DNA of 64,000 nt from Acanthococcus lagerstroemiae (GCA_031841125.1 JAJSSI010000013.1:444993-508992); one strand, 5' to 3'. Shown: positions 19,618-30,330, numbered from the stretch's first letter. Made by a program: numbers and translations. The notes: generated by a model from the letters alone, not told the origin.

Positions 19618-19622
19618 TACAC

Positions 19623-20371
19623 ATTCTCTAATTCAGTTGTTATTTAACTTATTCAACCTCCATAGAAATCTTCCTCACCTTGGGAGTTGAAACAATTTTG
19701 AGCTCTCTGCCTGGGAGATAAAATAAAAATGAAGAATCAGGGACTTAGGTAAAAGTTAGAAAAAATGAATACGCAGAGCTTAGTTCAACTTTGCCGAACT
19801 AATTAATGAGTCTTATCACAACTGGTGATGACAATTTTCCTTTGACCCAAACTGACCAATTTTTCCAACTTTTTCCTGGGTATCTCGGGAACGGAGCATC
19901 GCCGCCAAATTTGACCACCGTATTCGAACTCAGCGTTAAAAATTGAGCCGAAAACAGTCTTTGGTTCAAAATTTTTGGTTTTTCTAATTTTGAAAATTTT
20001 CCCATACTTACATCATGTCTTTTTTGAGGCAAAGAAATTTTCGGAGAGTTTCGGCGTCGGCGCGGGTGCTAATTACTCAATTTTTCGTGGCGAATTCAAA
20101 TCCGTCGTCAAAATTGAGCTAGAGTCATTTTTTGACCCAAACTGACCAGTTTTTTAAACTTTTTCCTGTGTATCCCGGGTACGGAGCGTCGCCGTCAAAT
20201 TTGACCACCGAATTCTGTATGTTGAGTTTGCAACATACTGTTTCTTTTGATTTTTTTTAGCGACTTTTCGGAGAAAAGGGAGGTATTACACTCGTCACAG
20301 TTGTGAAGATGGGGGCGGGGGCAATGTTTTTTTTGCGTTTCAGAGTGTTTAGAACACTAGTACTTGAAATT
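19623..20371. repeat. Gene-free stretch with a 290-bp-spaced direct repeat
   Basis: TTTGACCCAAACTGACCA starts at 19841 and again at 20131, each followed by about 100 similar bases (CTTTTTCCTG, then GCGTCGCCG/GCATCGCCG and TTTGACCACCG). No gene seen. Confidence 0.65.
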
Positions 20372-20770
20372 CCCGATAAAGAATTTGGTTGCCCTGAAAT
20401 TGCCCCGGACTTATGCCCTGCAAAAGGCAACTGGTTGCCCTGTAATTGCCCTCCAGCACTCCAGCACCGACCAATCAGAACGCACCATTTTACCATTGCG
20501 TAAAAAGGCAACATGTTGCCCTCAAGTTGCCATCTGAGTTGCCTTTTCAGATTGCCCCATGGTTGCCGTATCGGTTGCCCTTCTGGATTGCCCTCTTGTT
20601 GCCCCGTGGTTGCCCTTCCGGATTGCTCTCTTGTTGCCCAGTAGTTGCCCTTCCAGATTGCCCTCTTATTGCTCCATGGTTGCCTTCTCAATTGCCCTCT
20701 TGTTGCCCAGTGGTTGCCTTCTCAGTTGCCCTTCTGAATTGCCCTCTTGTTGCTCTATGGTTCCCAGGAT
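20372..20770 (+). repeat. Left GTTGCC-rich array
   Basis: Dozens of GTTGCC/ATTGCC words spaced 8-20 bp apart, densest from 20510 to 20760 (for example GATTGCCCTCTTGTTGCCC). Three overlapping ORFs across it are by-products of the repeat. Confidence 0.75.
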
Positions 20771-20974
20771 GTTCTCAATTCAGTACTACTCCCCCATGAA
20801 GACACACTCACTTATATCACAGGTGACAAAATGGAATAAAAGTGTAAAAGTCAAAGGCTATATTAACTGGAAAACAAGATTGAATATATACATTTATGTA
20901 AAAGAAGGGAATGAGGATGTAATCCAATAAAAATCCTCAAAGGAAATGAAAATGAGGTACCTATCTTTTATATA

Positions 20975-22011
20975 TGGGTCATTCTACCGAAACCTTGATA
21001 ATTCATGCTTTTTTGTTTAAAAAAAAAAAAAAAAAAAGACAAAACATTATTACTTGTTTTTACATCGAAATCATTTATATGCATATAATAGAACGTATTT
21101 ATGAGGTTAAACCAATAGCATACTTCCTAGGGGAGGAGACAGAGGGGGCTCAAAATGATAAGACCACTACGCTGAAGGAATGGCAGCCCACGTTGAAGGA
21201 ACTGTTGGCTATAGAAAGAAGTTCCTACGCGCACGCGTGCCCGTGTACTGTGAATACGCACGTACTCTTCCACACGCACATCAATGAACTCGTGTCAGTG
21301 CTGCCAGGTGCTCCGGATTTTCTAGTCAATCTCCGGATTGATCGATCTTCGGCAAAAAATATCTGAATTTTTGAATAATGTCCGGAAAGTTTGAGAAAAA
21401 TACGGATTTTCGTTGTTTTTTCTCGTTTTGTGGTTTATTCAACTTCTGATTAGTTTGAAATATTTTTCTGTGGCTGACTGCATTTTCACTGCACTAAACT
21501 GGACTAGAAAAAATGTTTTCTCACTTTCTTACCTTAATAATTACTCAGTTTTCCTTTCACCCACAGCATCCTTTTTCAGAAATATTTGCTCTGTGTCTGT
21601 TTTCTGACTGGTTCAAATTTGACCACGCTGAAGGACAAAAAAGCGAGAGACACGTTTTCAAATATGGCTGCATTGATTCTGATCGAGTCTAAAACACGTA
21701 CTGCATTACCAACTTGTTCACTGTACTCACAAAAACTGTACACACGCATCAGTTTATCCAAACACGCAGAGATAATATTTACAAAAAAATTTTTGAAGTC
21801 CAATCCATGGCGAAGGACAATTATGTCGAAGGGATTTTTGAGCATTTAAATGAGATTTCCAATAGGGGTGGGGGCACGATACTTCAAATTAATAAAAAAG
21901 ATACAATAATTTATCCTCTGAGTTTATACAGTATTAGAGGACCCTATTGTTTATACATTGCCAGATATCTATCTGGGACAAAAGTAACAAGGTTTCGGTA
22001 GAAATGACCCG
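20975..22011. mobile_element. Non-autonomous TIR element (1037 bp) nested in the GGCAAC element
   Basis: GGGTCATTCTACCGAAACC at the left is matched by the inverted GGGTCATTTCTACCGAAACC at the right (one-base length difference). Both ends are flanked by TATA (20971-20974 and 22012-22015), so the duplication is TA or TATA. The interior is AT-rich with a long A-run at about 21020 and has no recognised coding region. Confidence 0.65.
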
Positions 22012-23004
22012 TATACGTTATTAAAAATAGGATAATGAATGGCTGCGTCAGCATACAGCTATACAGTTACATATTATTAAATAGAATTGACATTTGAAAT
22101 ATAAAGAATAATATGTGACCGGCTCTGAAGGAGTAGACCTTATGGCTAAATTATTGATTTTGAGATGTGAATGGTTTCTGAACTTTCGAACCCTCCTCTT
22201 TCACACATTATCGTGTGCGAAGTAGCAAGATATGCATTCTAGGCGATGGTAGAGGGGCATTGATTACACCATATCATTGCAAAAATACGAGTAATGAGCG
22301 TACGGTTCGTTGTGTCGTTGTTGAGTAATTGAGGAGATGAGAATCAAAAGTGACTTTATCCAATTTTCATTTGAAATGGGTTAGTGAGCGTTCCTGACGG
22401 TAACGGAACATGAAAATGTTTGTCACGTACGTTTTGTGAGTTGCCTGCCTACCATATTAGTAGGAGAAACCGCCCCAGGCCACGCGCAGTAAATCCCATC
22501 AGTTTTTCTCAATTTCTGAAAACATTTTCTGGCGAATAATGTCACTTTTGATTCTAACCTCTGCTGCTTTAATGGCTTCTGCCGTTTTTGAATATCTGCA
22601 ACGAAGCATTGCAATTTGATCAAGCCAAATATGCAATATCTGGTGCAAATTCCGTGTGATCCACGACTAAAAAAATCAGCGGAATTTTCTGATTCAGTCC
22701 GGCATGAATGCACCCTAAGAATGCACCATGCACAATCCTCTGATACCTGTCACTCTATAATGCTATGCTGTTACACGTTTCGTAGGTACACAGAAATATA
22801 TAGGGAAAACGTATTACGTTTAGCATGTACGTCGTACTTGTACTCACCTCTTCGAACGGCAACGGTGTAGAATCTGACTATACTTCAAATTGCTTCGCTT
22901 TTTCACTTTTAATAACGTATGAAATACAATGTCAGCAATCTTTCACGCAACACTCGTATCTCGGAAATACTGGACAAAGTTGTACAATAAAAACTGTTTA
23001 ATCG
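22012..23004. other. Interior of GGCAAC element without recognised gene
   Basis: Only short ORFs on both strands, none resembling a known protein. Confidence 0.4.
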
Positions 23005-23201
23005 AAAGGCAACCAATGAGCAACCAAGGGCAACCAACGGACAACCAACGGGCAACAGTGAAGTTTGCTGGAGAATATGAGGCAACTTCTAGAAGTGGGC
23101 GGTCCTTCAGCGTGGTTACCCTGTAGTTGCCCTAAAACGGCAACAGTTACCTTATTCTACAAGGCAACTACAGGGCAACCGTATTCAAATTATTTATCGG
23201 G
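23005..23201 (-). repeat. Right GGCAAC-rich array
   Basis: GGCAACC words (AAAGGCAACCAATGAGCAAC and on) in inverse orientation to the array at 20372-20770, ending TTTATCGGG. Confidence 0.7.
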
Positions 23202-23660
23202 TTGTGCAGTGAAGAGTTTGAAGGCAATTGGTCGAGCCGTTCGTGAGTTTTCCTCAATTTAAGGACAAAATTTGTGGCACGAAAATCTCAGGAACTATTG
23301 AATCATTTGATATTTTGGTAGATTATAGAGAAGTACTCGAAGTTTCGCAGGTGAAAGTTTGATGACAATCGGTTGAGTCGTTCACGAGTTTCCTCAATTC
23401 AAGTTTAACATAAGAAGCGCGAGGCGACTTGCGTACTCAATGTTTTTTTGGAATTTAATTGATACAAAATCTAAATTTGATAGCCGCGTAGTTGTGTTGT
23501 ATTATACAAATGTTTCGGTCTTAGACGTTTCCGCCTTGAATGTGTCGATTTCAAATTTCTACGAATACGAACTCTAATTTTGATAGCCGGGTAGTTTTCT
23601 ATTTTTATAATACTATTCGAGAGTTTGTTTTTTTTTAAACGTGAATGGCCTTAAACATTT
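23202..23660. repeat. Two diverged direct duplications
   Basis: GTTTGAAGGCAATTGGTCGAG at 23216 recurs as GTTTGATGACAATCGGTTGAG at 23357 (spacing 141), each followed by GTTTTCCTCAATT/GTTTCCTCAATTC. TTTGATAGCCGCGTAG near 23477 recurs as TTTGATAGCCGGGTAG near 23582. No gene. Confidence 0.6.
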
Positions 23661-23750
23661 CGGCCGAATACCACTAGTCCTTGTCGACATTAGCGTTTTT
23701 TAAAACGAACGACTTAAAATGTGTTGACAGTGTCTTGATTTCGCAAGGAA

Positions 23751-23830
23751 CGAGCGAAGCGAGTTCCGAGTGCTTTTCGGCCGAAGGCCGAAAAGTCGGT
23801 ACTGCATTCGCAATTGCGAAAGCAGTTTTT
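23751..23830. repeat. Short palindromic GC-rich cluster
   Basis: CGAGCGAAGCGAG, then CTTTTCGGCCGAAGGCCGAAAAG (a perfect palindrome around GGCC words) and GCATTCGCAATTGCGAAAGC. It could form hairpins; function unknown. Confidence 0.5.
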
Positions 23831-23856
23831 TTTTTTCAATCCAAAATTTTTTAACC

Positions 23857-23991
23857 CTTTTGTGCGCAACGAGAAGTATGCTTCCCAGCACCTAGAACAA
23901 TTTATCGAAGAGAGTTATGATGCTACTGCCTTGAAACTAGCTAAATTGTTCTAGGTGCTGGGAAGCATACTTCCCGTTGCGCACGAAAGGG
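23857..23991. mobile_element. piggyBac-type MITE (135 bp) with TTAA sites
   Basis: TTAA at 23853-23856 and 23992-23995. Inside are inverted repeats of about 50 bp beginning CCCTTTTGTGCGCAACG on the left and CCCTTTCGTGCGCAACG on the right, continuing AAGTATGCTTCCCAGCACC on both. TTAA target sites and CCCTTT ends are those of piggyBac elements. No coding capacity. Confidence 0.87.
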
Positions 23992-23999
23992 TTAAAAAA

Positions 24000-24984
24000 T
24001 ACAAGGGAATTACAAAAAGTCTTATAAATCAGAAATGTTCCACAATATAATTTGTAAACTCAACAAAAAATTGTAAATATTCTAATTTTTATTTTATTTT
24101 TCGAAGGTGCATAATAATAGCTTTATCGCCTATTTCTGATAATGCAGATCTAACCGATACTTTTTTGATTTTGTATTCCAAGTCAGTTTTGCCCTTTTTT
24201 TTTCGCCGAAAAATTTTTCGCCCCCCCCCCAAAAAAAAACAAAAACATGTTTTGTAGTATGGAGAAATATTCAAAATTTCGAAAATTAAAACAATTGAGT
24301 CAACGACTCATTTTTTCGAAATTTTTCACGCTGAGTACAAATTCTTTGAACAAATTCGACGGTGACACTCCGTTATCCAGATACGCCCCTAAATCTTGGT
24401 GAAATTATTCAACTTGTCGAGACGAATTCAAATCAGTCCTCCTTGCACTCGAGAAATACGGCAGAAATGCTGGCCGACACAATAATCAGCTATACTTGTA
24501 TCGCGATACACGCATCCTCGTCTGAAAGAGATCTTACAGGCGACGCCGACGTGAAAATATTTCCCTGACTCATAAGGAGGAATTCCTTTATCAGCGTATG
24601 TGAGAGATCAGTACTAGGTGATGTAAATTTGGCAACCTTTCGGACGCAGGATCCACCGCCATCTGTAAAGTCCATTATATATACGGTCGTTATAAAGATA
24701 GGGATTTGTACGGATGTCGTATCCACTGCTATCTATAATGAGGCAGTAAAGGTAGCTATGTGTAGAGTTTAAAAAAAGTATGAACAAAGACAACAAAACT
24801 TTGGATAGAATGGGTGTACCTCCCAAAATTGGGGTAGGATATGAGATACCGTGAAAAGAACCTGAAAAATGAATTCGGTGACAGCAGAAACCAGTTAATC
24901 TCTCCTTTTGATGATCGTTTTTTTAAAATATCATAATTTTTCCAGCCCCTCCAAATTGAGCACTGGACTGTGAGCCCAGAAAAT
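24000..24984. other. Gene-free stretch
   Basis: AT-rich, with a C-run/A-run near 24222-24240. No supportable ORF or repeat. Confidence 0.4.
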
Positions 24985-24986
24985 GC

Positions 24987-25229
24987 GGCACAAATTCTGA
25001 GACCTCGGAGCACAATTAGCACAAATTACGATAAAATTTGTGCCGCTAATTCCAACCCCCTATCTTCATTTGGGGGGCCAACATTTCCCTGGCCCCCCAA
25101 ACTTTTTATTAAAATGTAGACCCACGGGAGACGGCACAAATTCTGGGACTTTGGAGCACAATTAGCACAAATTACAATAGAATTTGTGCCGCTAATTCCA
25201 ACCCCCTACCTCATTTTGGGGGGGCCGTA
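24987..25229. repeat. 146-bp-spaced tandem duplication
   Basis: GGCACAAATTCTGAGACCTC at 24987 and GGCACAAATTCTGGGACTTT at 25133. Both continue with GGAGCACAATTAGCACAAAT and CCGCTAATTCCAACCCCC and end in a G-run. Confidence 0.8.
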
Positions 25230-25976
25230 GAAATACAGCCTGTATTCTCGTTGTTCGTCCTTACTCCCCGAATATTATGTTCTGGATACTTGCAGATTTA
25301 TCGGTTTTTGATGCTCAAGAAAAAAGTTATTTGTGAAAACATTTTATGTAAGCAAAAATAAACGAATATTGGCAAATATCCGGTACCTGCAAATCGGTGT
25401 TCACGCTTATTCTTCAGATGCCACAGGAAATAACACGTACATATTATTAGTATTTAGTCGGTAACAGTATCAAGTGAGAATATGCTTAAATTTTCTTTGT
25501 TTTTTCTTGGTGACGAGACCGATGTGACACTGCAATGAGGTACAGCTCCGCACTTTCACTTGTGCCCTGGTAGGCGATGTTCAGTTTGCATGTAGCTCTT
25601 TTCCTGCTTCAAATAAATTTTTACAAAAATAAAGATTCGTTTACTTTTAGACTTGGAATCTGTCCATCTCACTATAAGGCTCTCTAGATTCTGTGTACCT
25701 GGTAGGATTTCCATGACGTAACATTTTTTTCTTGAGTTGCAAAAATGAAGTCGTGAATACAGTTTGTATATATGAATGAAAATGTGTTGAAATCATTCAA
25801 TACTTTTTTTCCCCCATTATTTCTTTGCTTGAAGGCTCCAGTTCAATTTTAACAGTACCCTCTGTAGACACGCGCAGTTGCGTGCAGAAATATACAAAGC
25901 ACCCATTATGGCTGAGGTAATCATAGTTGTTGCTTAAATAGACGCAAGTTAATTTCACTTTATATAATTGCAGACA

Positions 25977-26015
<39 letters not shown>

Positions 26016-26834
26016 CAACTGAGAAAAAATTTCCGAATTGTTCCTTTCATAAAATCACTAATGTTTTGTTTCCTTATCTTAAAAACTATTATTCAGTTCT
26101 ACAGTATTCCTCTAGCAGAAGATGAATCGCATTATTACCCTCATACAAGATCCTTATTTCTTATGACTGTCGGGGGAGGGATTTAGCATTTTTAAGCCAT
26201 TCCATGGTCACACTGGGAAAAAAATTAATGTTTGGAATCGCCATATTTGAAGAAATAATCTGTTTCCATTCCCTCAACGACATATGTTGATAAAAAGAGA
26301 AAACTCATAAAAGTGATGACGCGAGCCCCCCTTTCTTCAAATGTCAAATTTTGTGCACATTTCCACTAGCAGTGCAATTTTGGTATGCAACGTCTAGTGT
26401 AATTTCCATTTCAGTAGGCTGTATGATTATACACAGAACTTGTAAAAATAACTACTTTGCTCGCCAACTTTTGAATTTTGGGCTCTCTGGTGGGATGAAT
26501 TGAAGCGAGTGAATTCTCGAATGAAAGATGAGGACCGATTCAACATAGGGTAAGAATCATTGTATTTCCCACAAAGCAACTGAAGCACTTACAAGAATTT
26601 CAAGTAAAACAGATTTTTTGAAGGGAGTCACTTTCAAAGCTTCTGGGAACTGAACAATTCAGACAAATTTCAGTAAATCTTGAACTAGTTTGGCTCTGCC
26701 ATCACTGAAATTTAAAAATTTAATGAGAACATTTTTCCAGATTGGTTGCGTAAAAAAATGAAGTGCGCTTTTTCAATGACAGTATATTAAGAAGCTCAAA
26801 CATATTCTGAAAATTACTTCATTTTTATGTGCAG
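25230..26834. other. Gene-free stretch with (AC)n microsatellite
   Basis: The only clear feature is the (CA)n run at about 25979-26014. ORFs over it on both strands are by-products of the repeat. Confidence 0.45.
25979..26014. repeat. (CA)n microsatellite
   Basis: About 17 uninterrupted CA units, preceded by CAGACAGA. Confidence 0.95.
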
Positions 26835-29800
26835 AAACAGTTCATCGCTTTGAATTCTAATTCATCCTGCCTCCTGTCCTGTGTAATTCATCCGAAGTCA
26901 ACAGTTGTTCTTCAGAAAGACGACTTGTTTTCTTCCCCCATCTACGAGCTGTATAAAAGTGAGTTTATTAAATTATATTTTGTAGAGTCATCGTATTAAG
27001 TATACTTTCTATTTAAAAGAGCGATTTTCTGACGACTCATTTAATGGCAGTGTCAGTAATTAGTCACCAATGTGCATATTTCAAACCCAAAATACCGCAT
27101 AACAAGAGAAACCAAAGAGATTAGCTTTTCAATGTACCTGGTACCTCTACCTCCTGTTGTTTCGACTATTTCAAAATTGGAACAATCAGTGGCGCAGTCA
27201 GAAAGTTTCTGTACGGGGTGCTAGAATTTCGAGTTGACTTAGTACCTACCCATTTTTTGTAGAGAGGGGAGAGGGGTGGAAAATTAGTAAAATACTCGAC
27301 CTTTTATTTTTACCTTGTTTAACAGTCGAATAAACATTTCTGTTTTCATATCGAATTTATTTCATTTGTCAACTTGTAAGCTTATGGTAGTTATTTTTTG
27401 AGAATTTTGGCCCCTTGGTTGCACCACTGGGAGCAATCAACAAATTACTGATTATAATTATTACTATTTTGTTAATTTGTTTCAGATCATGGTTTAACTA
27501 ATAAGATTACTCTGAAAAGATGTGTAACACCACAGAAATTAAAAAAATTGGGCAAAAAGTGGAAAGGTATAGCCAATGAAGAGAAAGTAGATGTATCCGC
27601 ATACAGATGGTATCGCACACAAAGGGAGAAAATGTTGCAGCTCGCTAGTAAAGAGGAACCTGGTGATAAAATTAAACGCCGCGGCAGGAAACCAAAGGCT
27701 ACTGAAAATCCTGGTATGTATTTATGATTACAAAACATTTAAATCCACATCATGCTTTTTTATGTATTTCATAAGTACATTTGTTACTTACAGATGAAAG
27801 AATGGTGTCACAAGTGGAAAAAGAGCCAGATGAAGCTGAAAAAACCATAGGTATTTATAAAGTAAAGAATAAGCCTCTTAAGTATATACATAATGTTCCA
27901 TGTAAGCTACCCCCTGCGGTCTACTTCCTCAATGACCCCAAAAATTCCATCCTTATTATGGAAGGCTGGAACATACCAACAACTTCGGAATCTTAAATGG
28001 GAAGATATGTCTTTATTGACATCATTAGAAAGAGTTCTTCCCTCAAAACACTAATCAGAGGGGAAAAAAAATCCATTTTGTCACATGTGGCTGGGGAAAG
28101 GGATAGGACTCACAAATATCTCTTCAAAATCGAAGTGTTAAAACCTGGCAAGCAGTATTGGAAATGGTAATTTTGTCCAGCCCATCTTAGCAAGGGCCTC
28201 GCGAACGAGGGGCTGCGAGGGTGTCTAAACCCCCTCCCCCCTGGAAAATGTTGGAGTCAGTTGGAAGATTTTGACTATGTCTACGTCAACAATTATGTTT
28301 TTCTATGCGTTTGAAGTTTATAAACGCCAGCTAAGTTTCTTAAAATTGAGTTTTTCTTGTTTGTCAAATTAAAAAAATTGTCCAAATTACATTGAATTTT
28401 GTGACCCAAGTCGAATTCATTACTGAGACAGACTGTACTGCTATTTAAAAACAAGCAACGGCAGCTTTATTTCTACCTTAACTGACATAATATGTCCCGT
28501 TCCTCATTTCAGAAGTCACAAAAAATGGTAGTTGAAGCATTTTAAAGAATAGTCGCTGGAAAAATTTAGAATATGAGTTGGAAAATTTTGGAATGTTGGT
28601 TGGAAAATTTTTGATACCTCACTCCCTACAGAAATGCCTTCACGCGGCCCCTGCATCTTAGGAACCTAAAATTCAAATTAAAGAGAAAATATGGTGTCGC
28701 TAATCGATTACTGGACGAACTATTGAAGCATACACCAGAACGAATGTTTTGTGAGATACTGCTTTGAGAATCAGACGGCCCGAGTATTCTTAATTTTGAA
28801 TCTGCTATAGTGGATCTTTGGGTTTACAGAGGAAGAATAGAAATGAAGGATCTCTCCTACACGAGTAATGATCCTAATTATTTTTGGAGAATGAAATGGT
28901 CAACAGTTTTCTTTATGGGAAGACGAATTAGTGCACACCTTTACAGAAAAGAAGAAACAAGAGAGTGTTCTGCAGAAGGAATAGTATGTCCGATTCTCCC
29001 CCCCCCCCAAACTCGTTTTTCCATATTTCGCTAGCTATGCCATAAATAGTTCATTTTTCGGTTGAATGTATGGCCAATTTTAAAAGCCTTACTTACCCAC
29101 TAAAACTGCTTCATTTGGAAATTTTTCCACGGGTTCGCATTTTAGAGAGGTTCTGTTTCCAACCATATGCATGAAGCCGTTTGGTAATCGGTATAATTAG
29201 AGAGTCAGAAATTTGTAAATGAACCACCTTTTGGATTTTCAAGCCTGAAAACTGGTTGAATTGGGAAATATGTCATGTTCAGAATCAGCGACTTGGAAAA
29301 CTCTCTTTTGAATAGTGTATTTGCTAGGTCAGAACACTTCGATTTTGGATGGATTTATATTGGTTTCAGGATCGAAACTTTAATTCACGGGTTTTTATTT
29401 CGGAAAGGTATTCCTTTTCCGACAATATGCATAAAGACATACATTTCCATCTAAGTTTCCGAAGTTAATGGTATATTCCTCCTCTCCCCTCCCCCTCATA
29501 ATGGAGGGAGACATTTTGTGGGTCCTTGTCAAATAGACCTTGCTGAAGGAAGGTTACAAGTCGTGCGAGGAAAATGAGGTCATTAGGTCAGAAAAAAGTA
29601 GGGGGCTAACTTATGTGGAAGACTATATTTTGATTCTACAAAAGAAAATGTACTTTACTTCACAGACAAAAATATGGTAAACGAAGAACCAAAAGATGTC
29701 AGCAGAAAGCTATCATTTGGAGAACATGGTAAGAAATTTGCATGTATTAGCATTTTAAATAAAACTGTACTGTAGGCTCACATTTGATTATTCTAAAAAA

Positions 29801-29891
29801 ATATTTTTGTGCAGATACCGTCAATAATGATCCAGTGGTAGGCCTTCTAGACAATGCCGATCGTTCCATCATAGAAAACCATTTATTATAG
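26835..29891 (+). CDS. Unrecognised multi-exon gene with AT-hook (five exons inferred)
   Basis: Inferred exons: 26835-26958, 27486-27713, 27794-27850, 29666-29728, 29815-29891 (stop TAG). All four introns start GT, end AG and split codons in phase 1, and the frame stays open across every join. Exon 1 reads KQFIALNSNSSCLLSCVIHP, exon 2 ends in KIKRRGRKPKATENP with a classical AT-hook core (GRKPK), and the last reads DTVNNDPVVGLLDN. The product would be a basic DNA-binding-like protein with an acidic tail. No family was recognised. The true 5' exon and start codon are not identified. An alternative form reads through the third donor to the TAA at 27994. Two hAT-type MITEs lie in the introns. 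It could be a host gene or a decayed transposon gene. Confidence 0.5.
27187..27429. mobile_element. hAT-type MITE (243 bp)
   Basis: Ends CAGTGGCGCAGTC and (inverted) CAGTGGTGCAACC. Flanks GGAACAAT and GGAGCAAT form an 8-bp duplication with one mismatch. It lies inside the first intron of the gene model. Confidence 0.75.
27851..29034 (+). pseudogene. Decayed long ORF in the third intron, split by a MITE
   Basis: The frame of exon 3 continues through GIYKVKNKPLKYIHNVPCK and ILIMEGWNIPTTSES, stop TAA at 27994, then MGRYVFIDIIRKSSSL to YWKW, stop TAA at 28168. It is then broken by the MITE at 28191. Beyond the MITE and one copy of its 8-bp site the same frame continues as HLRNLKFKLKRKYG, a TGA at 28765, and FESAIVDLWVYRGRIEMKD to the TAG at 29032. 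Roughly 250 codons with only three stops and no frameshift suggest a former protein. Its family is not recognised; it could be an old transposase or a lost exon set of the neighbouring gene. Confidence 0.45.
28191..28653. mobile_element. hAT-type MITE (463 bp) with perfect 8-bp duplication
   Basis: CATCTTAG at 28183-28190 and 28654-28661. The ends CAAGGGCC and, inverted, CAGGGGCCGCGTGAAG form imperfect inverted repeats. No coding capacity. Removing it restores the reading frame of the surrounding decayed ORF. Confidence 0.8.
29035..29665. other. Gene-free stretch
   Basis: Intronic in the gene model. Two loosely similar segments (GGGTTCGCATTTTAGAGAGG near 29130 and GGGTTTTTATTTCGGAAAGG near 29390) hint at an old duplication. 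Confidence 0.4.
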
Positions 29892-30330
29892 AAGGAAGAA
29901 TTTGGAAAAATACAATATTTCATTTTACTGAGTGTTAATTAGTGTTATTGTACTGTGAAGAGAAGGGGCGGGGGAGGTCAAATTTTTGTCAGTAAAATAA
30001 CAAAATAATGCCTATTTATTGTCTGAATCCTGACGTGTATATGCCAATATATTGCCGATGTAAAGTCAGATTTTTGTCGGAAAACAGCCAAAATAGTGTC
30101 TGTTTACTGTCGCAGTCTGGTCATAATGCCGGCCGGCCGATATTTTGTCAGAACAAAGTCGAATTTCTTCCGGTAAAGTGCATCCAAAAAGTGCATCGGA
30201 GCTCTCTGATTGACTGAAGCAATTGTCGTTTTGTCATTTTAATTGCCAGAATTGACAACTTCCGACAATGCCAAATTTGTGTCGCAAAATGTCAGACGGG
30301 ATACTCTTCAGAACAATGGAATGGGATCAA
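29892..30330. repeat. TGTCG/GTCAG-rich degenerate repeat
   Basis: Words such as TTTTTGTCGGAAAAC, TATTTTGTCAGAACAAAGTC and AATGCCG recur from 29985 to 30180 and in part at 30230-30300. It resembles in style, not in sequence, the GTTGCC array at 20.4 kb. The ORF at 30008-30217 follows the repeat and is not supported. Confidence 0.4.

Larger units (their letters stand above)
20372..23201. mobile_element. Unclassified element with GTTGCC/GGCAAC-array inverted ends (2830 bp)
   Basis: Left end CCCGATAAAGAATTTG leads into many GTTGCCC/ATTGCCC words (20388-20770). The right end, read inverted, is CCCGATAAATAATTTG leading into GGTTGCCCTGTAGTTGCC (23005-23201). The two ends are therefore inverted repeats, each made of degenerate tandem words, as in Foldback-type elements. 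No transposase was found between them. A separate TIR element (20975-22011) sits inside. No convincing target duplication: the flanks share only TT. Boundaries rest on the shared CCCGATAAA start. Confidence 0.55.

Noticed and set aside
20388..20760. CRISPR-like array of GTTGCC words
   Set aside because: Units are degenerate, spacing is 8-20 bp and irregular, and the sequence is eukaryotic.
20446..20930. Overlapping Cys/Leu/Pro-rich ORFs over the GTTGCC array
   Set aside because: They follow the repeat words in all three frames and have no protein-like features beyond that.
25797..26186. ORFs with (CV)n or (HT)n runs on both strands
   Set aside because: Direct translation of the (CA)n microsatellite.
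30008..30217. 69-codon Cys-rich ORF
   Set aside because: Arises from the degenerate TGTCG-rich repeat.
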